A stretch of 64,000 nucleotides of DNA from Clostridiales bacterium (GTDB lineage Bacteria > Bacillota > Clostridia > Oscillospirales > Oscillospiraceae), in assembly GCA_021205725.1 (NCBI GenBank), contig JAJPWY010000036.1, positions 1 to 64,000 on the forward strand, in the 5' to 3' direction. Of this stretch, positions 17,238 to 25,276 are shown piece after piece (within the stretch, counting starts at the first letter, position 1; every line of letters starts with the position of its first letter). The notes below the pieces were generated by a model. It worked only from the letters and a program-made list of their open reading frames with translations, had not been told where the DNA came from and ran no database searches. The position numbers were made by a program, and so were the translations under genes.

Positions 17238-17261
17238 GCTATCACTCCTTTGTGATAGCAT
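17236..17261 (-). promoter_or_regulatory. Inverted repeat enclosing the SD and start codon of the Xre gene
   Basis: Arms ATGCTATCAC and GTGATAGCAT (10 bp, perfect) with the six-base loop AAAGGA that contains the SD. It may be a DNA operator or, in the mRNA, a hairpin that changes access to the SD. Confidence 0.7.
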
Positions 17262-17368
17262 AAACTAGTATAGATATTTACTATTCGTTTTAGTTGACAT
17301 CTTAACTTGAAACGATGAATAGATTGCACTTTTGAGCTGTATAGAACGGAAAACGCCCAAGCCAAAAA

Positions 17369-17394
17369 TCAATAGTAAATATATTTACTATTGA
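17369..17394. promoter_or_regulatory. 26-bp perfect palindrome, candidate operator
   Basis: Reads identically on both strands: TCAATAGTAAATA followed by its complement. Its right half overlaps the -35 element of the promoter at 17391. The 12-mer ATATTTACTATT recurs at 17274-17285 on the Xre side. Binding by the neighbouring Xre protein is inference. Confidence 0.75.
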
Positions 17395-17419
17395 CATTTG
17401 CTGAAACTAAGCTTAAAAT
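17391..17419 (+). promoter_or_regulatory. Near-consensus promoter for the acidic lipoprotein
   Basis: TTGACA (17391-17396), 17-base spacer, TAAAAT (17414-17419). The -35 is inside the 26-bp palindrome, so a bound protein would block polymerase. Confidence 0.75.
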
Positions 17420-17656
17420 CAAAGCATCATCTGGCTAAAAGAGACGATAGGATGTCGGAGACTGAACCGGGTTCCTGACGAGGGAGATGATGTCAAAATG
17501 TGAGGAGGTGCTGTTGCCTTGCTTAGTTAATATCTGAACTAGTCAAATGCACTATATACCAGATGAAAATGCGACCATGCGCATCCTGCGCAGCAATTCC
17601 GGCGCCTGTCCTATTTCACGCTGCCAACCGTTTTACATTTACAAAGGAGAGAATTT

Positions 17657-18301
17657 ATGAAGAAGAAGATTATTGCCTTGTTCCTGTCGTTTATACTCTT
17701 GATATCTCTGGCTGCCTGCGGTGGTAACACAGCCAAAACAGAAGATATCTCTGATAACGATACCGAGACAGCGACAGATGTAAAAGAAGTCCCTGATGAC
17801 ACTGCGGAAGCTGAGGAGGATGAATCTGAGGCCGAAGAATCTACAGAATCGGAAGTGTCCGAAAATGCAGACGACACCGCTACAGAGGACGAGGATGCCG
17901 AACAGTCCTCCGACACGGATGAGGAGTCCGATGCAGATGCTTCGGAGGAGGTAGAAGACGCCGACGCATCCACTGACAGCGAAACGGAAACTGACGATGC
18001 CGCTGACTCCACCGAGGAGTTGGTCGATGGAATGCGCCCAGAAATCAAGCAGGCAATCGATGATTATGAGGCATTCTTTGACGAATACTGCGAGTTCATG
18101 ATTACCTACAGCAACTCTGATGACCCGACAAGCCTTTTAGGTGAGTATGCAGAGTTTATGACTACCTACGTCACCACCATGGCCAGCCTGGAGGCAATGG
18201 AAGATGAAGACTTAAACGATGCAGAGATGGCCTATTTTCTGGAGGCATATTCCCGTATTATGACAGAGCTTACAGAGACAACTGCTGAAATAAGCGGTTA
18301 A
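17657..18301 (+). CDS. Acidic lipoprotein with DUF6591-like C-terminal domain
   Basis: 214 residues. Signal peptide with lipobox LAACG (Cys about 21), then about 100 residues dominated by Asp, Glu, Ser and Thr as a flexible linker. A C-terminal helical domain of about 85 residues follows (MRPEIKQAIDDYEAFFDEY...). That domain resembles the DUF6591 lipoproteins common in gut Clostridia; I assign the family from memory. The ATG follows AAAGGAGA. Base composition is lower in GC than the flanking housekeeping genes. A strong terminator follows. Function unknown; the probable regulator is the divergent Xre gene. Confidence 0.82.
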   Translation: MKKKIIALFLSFILLISLAACGGNTAKTEDISDNDTETATDVKEVPDDTAEAEEDESEAEESTESEVSENADDTATEDEDAEQSSDTDEESDADASEEVEDADASTDSETETDDAADSTEELVDGMRPEIKQAIDDYEAFFDEYCEFMITYSNSDDPTSLLGEYAEFMTTYVTTMASLEAMEDEDLNDAEMAYFLEAYSRIMTELTETTAEISG

Positions 18302-18343
18302 TTTGCTCAACAGACTTTCACTTGGGGACGCTAACAATGCGTC

Positions 18344-18384
18344 AAGCCCCCCGGCTCACACACGAGCCGGGGGGCTTTGCTTTA
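18344..18384 (+). terminator. Terminator of the acidic lipoprotein gene
   Basis: 14-bp perfect stem (AAGCCCCCCGGCTC, 18344-18357, with 18364-18377) and a T-rich tail. Its position between convergent genes means it can also halt the gpmI transcript. Confidence 0.88.
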
Positions 18385-18400
18385 CCCTGCTATGCAGTTC

Positions 18401-19921
18401 TCAGTCGTCGATGAGGCTGACGCCGTCCATCTCGGCGGGCTTTTCCAGGCCCATCAGATCCAGCATGGTGGGGGCGATGTCGCACAGACGGCCGTCCTTC
18501 AGCTTCACGTCCGCGCCCACGATGCAGAAGGGCACCAGGTTGGTGGTGTGGGCGGTCATGGGGGAGACGCCGTCCTCCTGGAGCATCTGCTCGCAGTTGC
18601 CGTGGTCGGCGGTGATGAGGGAGACGCCGCCCATCTGCCGGGTGGCGGCCACCACCTGGCCCACACAGCGATCCACCGTCTCCACGGCGATCTTGGCGGC
18701 CTCCAGCACGCCGGTATGACCCACCATGTCGCCGTTGGCGAAGTTGAGGATGATGACGTCATACTTGCCGCTGAGGATGCGCTCCACGCAGGCGGCGGCC
18801 ACCTCGTTGGCGGACATATCCGGCTTCAGGTCATAGGTTGCCACCTTGGGGGAGGCGATGAGGCACCGATCCTCCCCGGGGAACACCGTCTCCACGCCGC
18901 CGTTGAAGAAGAAGGTGACATGGGCGTACTTCTCCGTCTCCGCAATGCGCAGTTGGGTCAGGCCCAGGTTGGAGATATACTCGCCGAAGATGTTGTGCAG
19001 CTTCTGCTTGGGGAAGGCCACCTCCACGTTGGGCATGGTGGCGTCATAGGAGGTGGTGCAGACGTAGTTCACGTGGAAGAAGCCGTTTCTCCGCTCAAAG
19101 CCGGTGAAGTCCGGATCCACGAAGGTGCGGGTGATCTCCCGGGCCCGGTCGGGGCGGAAGTTCATGAAGATAATGGAGTCGTTCTCCCGGATCTCGGCGT
19201 TCTCCGCAGTGATGACGGGGATGACGAACTCGTCGGTGACGCCTGCGTCGTAGCTGGCCTGCATCGCTCCCACCGGGTCGTCGATGAACCGGGCCTCGCT
19301 CTCGCCATAGACCATGGCCTTGTAAGCCCGCTCCACCCGGTTCCAGTTGGTGTCACGATCCATGGCATAGTACCGGCCGGAGATGGTGGCAATCTTGGCC
19401 CCGTACTCGTCGCAGGTCTCCTTCATCTGGGCCACAAAGCCCTTACCGGAGGTGGGGGGCACGTCACGGCCGTCCATAAAGCAGTGGACGAAAATCTTCG
19501 GGCAGCCCAGGTCATGAGCCATCTTGACAGCGGCCTGGATGTGGGTGATGTGGGAGTGGACGCCGCCGTTGGACATCAGGCCATAGATATGGACTGCGGT
19601 GCCCGCCTCTTTGGCGGCGTTCATCGCCTTGAGATAGGCGGGGTTCTGGAAGAAGCTCCCGTCCTGGATGCCCTTGGTGATTTTGGGCAGATCCTGGAAC
19701 ACCACCCGGCCTGCGCCGATGTTGGTGTGTCCCACCTCAGAGTTGCCCATCTGTCCGTCGGGCAGGCCCACGTCCATACCGGAGGCGGAGAGACGGCTGA
19801 CCGGATTTTCCGCAAACAGCTTATCCAGGACGGGGGTAGCCGCCTGGGTGAAGGCGTTGCCCGGGCCGTCCGGCGTGATGCCCACGCCGTCCATGATGAT
19901 CAGAGTAGTAGGTGTTTTCAT
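18401..19921 (-). CDS. gpmI: 2,3-bisphosphoglycerate-independent phosphoglycerate mutase
   Basis: Interconverts 3- and 2-phosphoglycerate in glycolysis; manganese-dependent alkaline-phosphatase fold. 506 residues, full length. It has the metal-binding IIMDGVG at the start, the nucleophile Ser61 in GNSEVGHTN, HCFMDGRDVPPTS in the transferase insert, and metal ligands near the end in ADHGNCEQM. Last gene of the trmL-pgk-tpiA-gpmI unit; 78 bases after tpiA, with a hairpin in the gap. Confidence 0.97.
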   Translation of the reverse strand: MKTPTTLIIMDGVGITPDGPGNAFTQAATPVLDKLFAENPVSRLSASGMDVGLPDGQMGNSEVGHTNIGAGRVVFQDLPKITKGIQDGSFFQNPAYLKAMNAAKEAGTAVHIYGLMSNGGVHSHITHIQAAVKMAHDLGCPKIFVHCFMDGRDVPPTSGKGFVAQMKETCDEYGAKIATISGRYYAMDRDTNWNRVERAYKAMVYGESEARFIDDPVGAMQASYDAGVTDEFVIPVITAENAEIRENDSIIFMNFRPDRAREITRTFVDPDFTGFERRNGFFHVNYVCTTSYDATMPNVEVAFPKQKLHNIFGEYISNLGLTQLRIAETEKYAHVTFFFNGGVETVFPGEDRCLIASPKVATYDLKPDMSANEVAAACVERILSGKYDVIILNFANGDMVGHTGVLEAAKIAVETVDRCVGQVVAATRQMGGVSLITADHGNCEQMLQEDGVSPMTAHTTNLVPFCIVGADVKLKDGRLCDIAPTMLDLMGLEKPAEMDGVSLIDD

Positions 19922-19954
19922 AATACCTCGTGTCCTCTTTCCAATTGAAATGTA

Positions 19955-19990
19955 CGCCCAAAGAGAGAGATCGATTCTCTCCCTTTGGCG
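19955..19990 (-). other. Intercistronic hairpin tpiA-gpmI
   Basis: CGCCAAAGGGAGAGAAT can pair with ATCTCTCTCTTTGGGCG on the minus strand, with a few G-T or mismatched pairs. There is no T-run, so this is more likely an mRNA stability or processing element than a terminator. Confidence 0.5.
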
Positions 19991-19999
19991 TCGAGGAAA

Positions 20000-20773
20000 T
20001 TACTCCTGGTTGGCAGCGTTGATAATAGTGGTGAAGGCGGCGGGCTTCAGGGAGGCGCCACCGATCAGGCCGCCGTCGATGTCGGGCTGGGCCAGCAGCT
20101 CATAGGCGTTCTTGTCGTTCATGGAGCCGCCGTAGAGGATGGTCACGCTCCGGGCCACCCGTGCGCCGTACAGCTTGCGGATGACGGTGCGGATCTCGCA
20201 GTTGACCTCGTTGGCCTGCTCGGGGGTGGCGGTGCGGCCGGTGCCGATGGCCCACAGGGGCTCATAGGCGATGACCACATGGCGCATCTTCTCGGCGGGG
20301 ATGCCGGAGAGAGCGGTCTTGACCTGGAGATCGATCAGCTCCTTGGTGATGCCCAGCTCCCGCTGCTCCAGGCTCTCGCCCACGCAGATGATGGGATACA
20401 GACCGGCCTCCACAGCGGCCTTGGCCTTCTTGTTGACAATGATATCGTCGTCGTTCCAGTACTGGCGGCGCTCGGAGTGGCCGATGATGACGTACTTCAC
20501 GCCCAGGTCCTTCAGCATGGCGGCGGACACCTCGCCGGTGTAAGCGCCGCTCTCGTGCTCGGAGACGTTCTCAGCGCCCACCTGCACCCGGCAGTCCTTG
20601 AAGGCCTTCTGGGCGGCGGGGACGTTGACGAAGGGGGCGCAGATCAGGATGTCGCACCACTTGGCCTTGGGGAGCATGGTCTTCAGCTCGTCGGCGAAAG
20701 CCTTGGTCTCGGATGCGGTCTTGTTCATCTTCCAGTTGCCGGCGATGAGGGTCTTGCGATATCTTCTGTTCAT
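20000..20773 (-). CDS. tpiA: Triosephosphate isomerase
   Basis: Interconverts dihydroxyacetone phosphate and glyceraldehyde-3-phosphate. 257 residues, TIM barrel. Asn13 and Lys15 lie in AGNWKMN, the catalytic His in IIGHSERRQ, the catalytic Glu in AYEPLWAIGTG, and the phosphate loop in ILYGGSMN. Third gene of the glycolytic unit, but 351 bases separate it from pgk. Confidence 0.98.
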   Translation of the reverse strand: MNRRYRKTLIAGNWKMNKTASETKAFADELKTMLPKAKWCDILICAPFVNVPAAQKAFKDCRVQVGAENVSEHESGAYTGEVSAAMLKDLGVKYVIIGHSERRQYWNDDDIIVNKKAKAAVEAGLYPIICVGESLEQRELGITKELIDLQVKTALSGIPAEKMRHVVIAYEPLWAIGTGRTATPEQANEVNCEIRTVIRKLYGARVARSVTILYGGSMNDKNAYELLAQPDIDGGLIGGASLKPAAFTTIINAANQE

Positions 20774-21124
20774 TTTGACATACCTCTTTCTATATATGCA
20801 GTGTCCTGTCCGGGGCGGGTTTTTACCCGGCAGGCACGGTTTTACAAAGCAAGCGCCGGGACTCCGGAGCGGAAAAGGCCGGAAATCTCGGTGTGATTCG
20901 GGAGCCTGGGAACCTTTTTGTTGAAAACGGTTCCGCTCCCGTCAGGCTCCCCCGCCGCCGGAGCGGCGAGGGAGCATTGGTGCAGTGGGAAATGGAAAGA
21001 ATGTGGAATCTGTTTGCTTACTTATCAAGCAGCGCAGCAGAATAGAGGATGCGTCTGCGGCGCAGAAATCCCACACGCTGCTCAAACGTGCCACCGGCAC
21101 GTTTGTCTTAACAAATAATTTTAA
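20774..21124. other. Structured 351-bp spacer between pgk and tpiA
   Basis: No gene seen. Several inverted repeats: ACAAATAATT-TT-AATTATTTGT over the pgk stop codon (about 21113-21134); AAACGTGCC/GGCACGTTT at about 21086-21106; CCGCCG/CGGCG near 20951-20970; and a nested hairpin with GGGAGCCTG/CAGGCTCCC and GGAACC/GGTTCC at 20900-20951. No clear T-run terminator and no convincing promoter for tpiA were found. The GTGCC-GGCAC element could belong to a dispersed repeat family. Confidence 0.55.
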
Positions 21125-22330
21125 TTATTTGTCAAGAAGTGCAGCTACGCCGGGAAGCTCCTTGCCCTCCATAAACTCCAGGGAGGCGCCGCCGCCGGTG
21201 GAGATGTGGGTCATCTTGTCGGCATAGCCCAGCTGCTGGACAGCGGCTGCGGAGTCGCCGCCGCCGATGATGGTGATGGCGTCGGTCTCGCTCAGGGCCT
21301 GAGCGATGGTCTGGGTGCCCACGGCGAACTTCTCAAACTCGAACACGCCCATGGGGCCGTTCCAGATGACGGTGCCCGCGTCGGCCACGGCGGCCTTGTA
21401 CAGCTCCACCGTCTTGGGGCCGATGTCCAGGCCCTGCCAGCCGTCGGGAATTTCGCCGGTGGCGACCACCTGGGTGTTGGCGTCGGGGGAATAGGCGTCG
21501 GCGATGACGGTGTCCACCGGCAACAGCAGCTTGACGCCCTTGTCGGCAGCCTTCTTCACCATCTCATTGGCGTAATCCTCCCAGTCGGCCTCCAGCAGGG
21601 AGTCGCCGATCTTGCCGCCCTGGGCGGCGGAGAAGGTGTAGGCCATGCCGCCGCCAATGATGACGGTGTCGGCGATCTCCAGCAGGTTGTTGATGACGCC
21701 GATCTTGGAGGAGACCTTGGAGCCGCCCAGGATAGCCACCAGAGGACGCTTGGGAGCGGCCAGAGCGCCGCCGATGATGTCCAGCTCCTTCTGGATCAGG
21801 AAGCCGGAGACGGCGGGCAGATAGGCGGCCACGCCGGCGGTGGAGGCGTGGGCACGGTGAACGGTGCCAAAGGCGTCGGAGACGTACACGCCGTCCGCAC
21901 CGGCCAGGTCGGCAAGAGCCTTGGCGAAGGCGGGGTCGTTCTTGGTCTCGCCCTTGTCATAGCGCAGGTTCTCCAGCAGGAGGATCTGGCCGGGCTGGAG
22001 AGCGGCAGCCTTGGCCTGGGCGTCCTCGCCCACGATGTCGGCGGCCATAATGACCTCCTGGCCCAGCAGCTCGGAGAGGCGGGCGGCCACGGGCTTCATG
22101 CTCAGCTCCGGCTTCCACTCGCCCTTGGGCTTGCCCATATGGGAGCAGGCGATGACAGCGGCCCCCTGCTCCAGCAGGTACTGGATGGTGGGCAGAGCGG
22201 CACGAATCCGCTTGTCGTCGGTGATCCGACCGCTGCCGTCCTTGGCCATGGGGACGTTGAAGTCGCAGCGCAGCAGAACCTTCTTGCCCTTGACGTCGAT
22301 GTCAGTGACCGTTTTCTTGTTGTAGTTCAT
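21125..22330 (-). CDS. pgk: Phosphoglycerate kinase
   Basis: Makes ATP and 3-phosphoglycerate from 1,3-bisphosphoglycerate. 401 residues. It has the substrate motif [27 protein letters not shown], the hinge with [14 protein letters not shown], and the nucleotide loop [11 protein letters not shown]. The ATG at 22330 overlaps the trmL stop (ATGA), so translation is coupled. The stop codon lies within an AT-rich perfect inverted repeat. The usual upstream partner gap is absent; trmL takes that position. Confidence 0.98.
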   Translation of the reverse strand: MNYNKKTVTDIDVKGKKVLLRCDFNVPMAKDGSGRITDDKRIRAALPTIQYLLEQGAAVIACSHMGKPKGEWKPELSMKPVAARLSELLGQEVIMAADIVGEDAQAKAAALQPGQILLLENLRYDKGETKNDPAFAKALADLAGADGVYVSDAFGTVHRAHASTAGVAAYLPAVSGFLIQKELDIIGGALAAPKRPLVAILGGSKVSSKIGVINNLLEIADTVIIGGGMAYTFSAAQGGKIGDSLLEADWEDYANEMVKKAADKGVKLLLPVDTVIADAYSPDANTQVVATGEIPDGWQGLDIGPKTVELYKAAVADAGTVIWNGPMGVFEFEKFAVGTQTIAQALSETDAITIIGGGDSAAAVQQLGYADKMTHISTGGGASLEFMEGKELPGVAALLDK

Positions 22331-22878
22331 ACAAAAGACTCCTTTCCTGTTTCCAAATCAGACTGAATTGCTTTTTCTGTCGGGCATACCTGCCCCTTCA
22401 TCTCGCCCTGTCCCAGCAGACCGGGAAAACCCTGCTGCCGCAGGGCCTCGTAGACCACCACAGCCACAGAGTTGGCGAGATTCAGGCTCCGGGCCTGGGC
22501 TCGCATGGGGATTCGGATGCACCGGTCATAGTGGGCCATGCGGAACCACTCCGGCAGCCCCGCCGTCTCCTTTCCGAAGAACAGCCAGCAGTCGCCGGTG
22601 AACCGGGCCTCCCCATAGTCCCGGGGTGCCTTGGTGGTCGCCAGCCAGAGATCCCGCTCCGCCTCAGGCCATTCCTGAAACAGGGCCTCCAGACTGTCGT
22701 GTACCTCCAGCTGCACCATGGGCCAGTAGTCCAGCCCCGCCCGCCGTACCCGCCGCTCTGTGATCTCGAAGCCCAGGGGACGGATGAGGTGGAGCTGTGC
22801 GCCGGTGGCGGCACAGGTTCTGGCAATGTTGCCCGTATTTTGAGGGATCTCCGGTTCCACCAGCACAATATGCAGCAT
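22327..22878 (-). CDS. trmL: tRNA (cytidine/uridine-2'-O-)-methyltransferase TrmL
   Basis: SPOUT-fold enzyme that methylates the 2'-O of the wobble base in certain leucine tRNAs. 183 residues. Motif 1 is [16 protein letters not shown], motif 2 [11 protein letters not shown], and motif 3 is the knotted [19 protein letters not shown]. The ATG at 22878 is chosen: an in-frame GTG at 22902 lies at the predicted transcription start of the promoter at 22908-22936. First gene of the glycolytic transcription unit. Confidence 0.92.
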   Translation of the reverse strand: MLHIVLVEPEIPQNTGNIARTCAATGAQLHLIRPLGFEITERRVRRAGLDYWPMVQLEVHDSLEALFQEWPEAERDLWLATTKAPRDYGEARFTGDCWLFFGKETAGLPEWFRMAHYDRCIRIPMRAQARSLNLANSVAVVVYEALRQQGFPGLLGQGEMKGQVCPTEKAIQSDLETGKESFV

Positions 22879-22907
22879 TTCTCCGGCACCCCCTCTAAAC
22901 ACGGTAC

Positions 22908-22936
22908 ATTCTACCCTCTTTTTCCCGGAAAAGCAA
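22908..22936 (-). promoter_or_regulatory. Promoter of trmL-pgk-tpiA-gpmI
   Basis: Minus strand TTGCTT (22936-22931), 17-base spacer, TAGAAT (22913-22908). Confidence 0.7.
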
Positions 22937-23006
22937 CAGTAAATCAGCGGGTTTTAAGCCATTTTTGCAGTTTTTTTTGTTCCGGCTTTGTCCAATTTTC
23001 ATAAGA

Positions 23007-23028
23007 AGGGGTTACGGTAAACCCCTTT
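23007..23028. other. Small hairpin upstream of proB
   Basis: AAGGGGTT-ACGGTA-AACCCCTT, an 8-bp perfect stem between the divergent trmL and proB promoters. The tail is TCGTCCTCTTTT. Role unknown. Confidence 0.45.
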
Positions 23029-23105
23029 CGTCCTCTTTTCTCCCCTTCCAAACAAAAAACGGGGCTGACTGCTTGCCAGACGGGGGATTCTGTGCTATTG
23101 TTTTG

Positions 23106-23111
23106 TATAAT
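23106..23111 (+). promoter_or_regulatory. Candidate -10 of proB
   Basis: TATAAT about 38 bases before the proB ATG. The -35 is not clear, so strength and exact position are uncertain. Confidence 0.5.
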
Positions 23112-23148
23112 AGCGAATCAGTCTGAGAGAGAATGGAGATAAAACGTC

Positions 23149-23955
23149 ATGTGTGAATTGGAGCGCAAGCTGCGCATTGTCGTCAAGGTGGGCACCTCCA
23201 GCCTGACCCGGGTGGACGGGAGCCGGAACCTGCGGAATATGGAACTGCTGGCCCGGGTGCTCTCCGACCTGAAGGGGATGGGCCACGAGATCATCCTGGT
23301 CTCCTCCGGGGCCATCGGCATGGGGGCAGGCAAGCTGGGCATGACCGCCCGACCCAGCCAGCTGCGGATGAAGCAGGCCGCCGCCGCCGTGGGCCAGTGC
23401 GAGATGATGCACCTGTACGACAAATTCTTCGGGGAGTACGGCCAGACGGTGGCCCAGGTGCTGCTCACCGACGACGACGTGAAGGACCCCTTCCGTCAGG
23501 CCCACCTCTCCGGCACCTTCGCCGCCCTGCTGGGGCTGGGGGTCATCCCGGTGGTCAACGAGAACGACTCCGTCTCCGCCGCCGAGATCGAGACCGGCGA
23601 CCGAAAGGTGCTGGGAGACAACGATACCCTCTCCGCTATCGTGGCGGGGCTGTGCCGGGCGGATCTGCTCATTATCCTCAGCGACATCGACGGTCTGTAC
23701 GACAGCGACCCCCGGCAAAACCCGGATGCAAAGCTCATCCCCCGGGTCACGGAGATCGACGAGTCCGTCTACGACATGGCAGGAGGCGTGGGCTCCCGTT
23801 GGGGCACCGGCGGCATGGTCACCAAGCTGGAGGCCGCCCGGGTGGCCAACCGGCTGGGCATCGACATGGTACTCACCAACAGCAACCGGATGGACGCCCT
23901 CTACGACATCGCAGAGGGGAAGGACGTGGGGACGCGGTTTGTGGCGGCCCGATAA
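23149..23955 (+). CDS. proB: Glutamate 5-kinase
   Basis: First step of proline synthesis: phosphorylates glutamate. 268 residues, an amino-acid-kinase domain only; the C-terminal PUA domain of the about 367-residue enzymes is absent. Visible motifs are VVKVGTSSLT, ILVSSGAIGMG, VNENDSVS and the nucleotide site WGTGGMVTKLEAA. The SD is GAATGGAGA before the ATG. It is followed 73 bases later by proA. Confidence 0.96.
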   Translation: MCELERKLRIVVKVGTSSLTRVDGSRNLRNMELLARVLSDLKGMGHEIILVSSGAIGMGAGKLGMTARPSQLRMKQAAAAVGQCEMMHLYDKFFGEYGQTVAQVLLTDDDVKDPFRQAHLSGTFAALLGLGVIPVVNENDSVSAAEIETGDRKVLGDNDTLSAIVAGLCRADLLIILSDIDGLYDSDPRQNPDAKLIPRVTEIDESVYDMAGGVGSRWGTGGMVTKLEAARVANRLGIDMVLTNSNRMDALYDIAEGKDVGTRFVAAR

Positions 23956-24028
23956 AATGCACTATTTTGGCATATTGCAGCATTAGTATTATTGTAATAC
24001 GTAATAAAGTAATAAAGGAGGAACCAAC

Positions 24029-25276
24029 ATGACACCCATCGAATTACAGGGACAGGCCGCCAAGACCGCCTCCCGGGTACTGGCGGTCGTCGGCACCGGA
24101 CGGAAGAACGCCGCTTTGGAGGCCATTGCCAACGCGCTGCTGGCCCACACGGACGACATCCTGGCCGCCAACGCCCAGGACATGGCGGCAGCCAGGGCCT
24201 CCGGCATGAGCGTCAGTCTCCAGGACCGGCTGGCCCTAAACGAGGGGCGCATCCGGGGCATGGCGGAGGGCGCCCGCCAGGTGGCCGCTCTGCCCGACCC
24301 CATCGGCGCTGTCACCCGGGAGAGCGTCCGGCCCAACGGCCTGCGCATCGCCCGCCGCCGGGTGCCTCTGGGGGTCATCGGCATCATCTATGAGGCCCGG
24401 CCCAACGTCACAGTGGACGCCGCCGCCCTCTGCCTCAAGTCGGGCAACGCCGTCATTCTCCGGGGGGGCAAAGAGGCGTTCCACTCCAACCAGGCCCTGA
24501 CAGAGATCATGCGCGCCGCCCTGGCCGACGCGGGCCTCCCCGCCGACTCGGTGGCTCTGGTTCAGGACACCACCCGGGCCAGCAGCACCGAGCTGATGAA
24601 CCTCACCGAGTATCTGGACGTGCTCATCCCCAGAGGGGGCCGGGGCCTGATCCGGGCGGTGGCCGCCAACGCCAGCGTCCCGGTCATCCGCACCGGAGAG
24701 GGTGTGTGCCACACCTATGTGGATCGGGCTGCCGACCTGGAGATGGCCTGCCGCATCGTTCAGAACGCCAAGTGCTCCCGTCCCTCCGTCTGTAACGCCA
24801 TGGAGTGTCTGCTGGTGGACAGCGCCGTGGCCGGGGAGTTTCTCCCCATGGTGATTCCCTATCTGGACGAGTATCATGTGGAGCTGCGCTGTGACGAGCG
24901 GGGCAAGGCCATTCTGGGCGACCGGGCCGTGGCTGCCACAGAGGAGGACTGGGACACCGAGTACGGCGACTATATCCTGGCCGTCCGGGTGGTGGACGGC
25001 GTGCAGGAGGCCATCGACTTCTGCAACCTCCACGGCACCGGCCACAGCGAGGCCATCGTCACCGACAGCTACTCTACCGCTCAGAAGTTCCTGGACGAGG
25101 TAGACGCCGCCGCCGTCTATGTCAACGCCTCCACCCGGTTCACCGACGGCGGGGAGTTCGGCCTGGGGGCGGAGATCGGCATCTCCACCCAGAAGATGCA
25201 CGCCCGGGGCCCCATGGGGCTGGAGGAGCTGACCTCCAGTAAGTTCGTCGTCTACGGCGACGGGCAGATCCGCTGA
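24029..25276 (+). CDS. proA: Gamma-glutamyl phosphate reductase
   Basis: NADPH-dependent second step of proline synthesis. 415 residues, aldehyde dehydrogenase fold. It has IIYEARPNVTVDAA, LRGGKEA, the catalytic Cys in KCSRPSVCNAMECLL, and the end with GLGAEIGISTQKMHARGPMGL. The SD is AAGGAGG. Its stop TGA shares its last base with the ATG of mnmE. Confidence 0.97.
   Translation: MTPIELQGQAAKTASRVLAVVGTGRKNAALEAIANALLAHTDDILAANAQDMAAARASGMSVSLQDRLALNEGRIRGMAEGARQVAALPDPIGAVTRESVRPNGLRIARRRVPLGVIGIIYEARPNVTVDAAALCLKSGNAVILRGGKEAFHSNQALTEIMRAALADAGLPADSVALVQDTTRASSTELMNLTEYLDVLIPRGGRGLIRAVAANASVPVIRTGEGVCHTYVDRAADLEMACRIVQNAKCSRPSVCNAMECLLVDSAVAGEFLPMVIPYLDEYHVELRCDERGKAILGDRAVAATEEDWDTEYGDYILAVRVVDGVQEAIDFCNLHGTGHSEAIVTDSYSTAQKFLDEVDAAAVYVNASTRFTDGGEFGLGAEIGISTQKMHARGPMGLEELTSSKFVVYGDGQIR

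Larger units (their letters stand above)
17262..17656. other. AT-rich intergenic region with palindromes and a long leader
   Basis: This 395-bp region is clearly richer in A+T than its neighbours. It holds an imperfect palindrome around 17266-17285, the perfect palindrome at 17369-17394, a consensus promoter, and about 230 bases of transcribed leader before the lipoprotein ATG. In the leader, a 16-codon frame begins with ATG near 17488 and ends at TGA near 17537; its SD is poorly spaced, so I do not call it a gene. Confidence 0.6.

Noticed and set aside
17485-17537. 16-codon leader peptide before the acidic lipoprotein
   Set aside because: The SD is too close to the start codon, and there is no clear composition or hairpin logic of a classical leader peptide.
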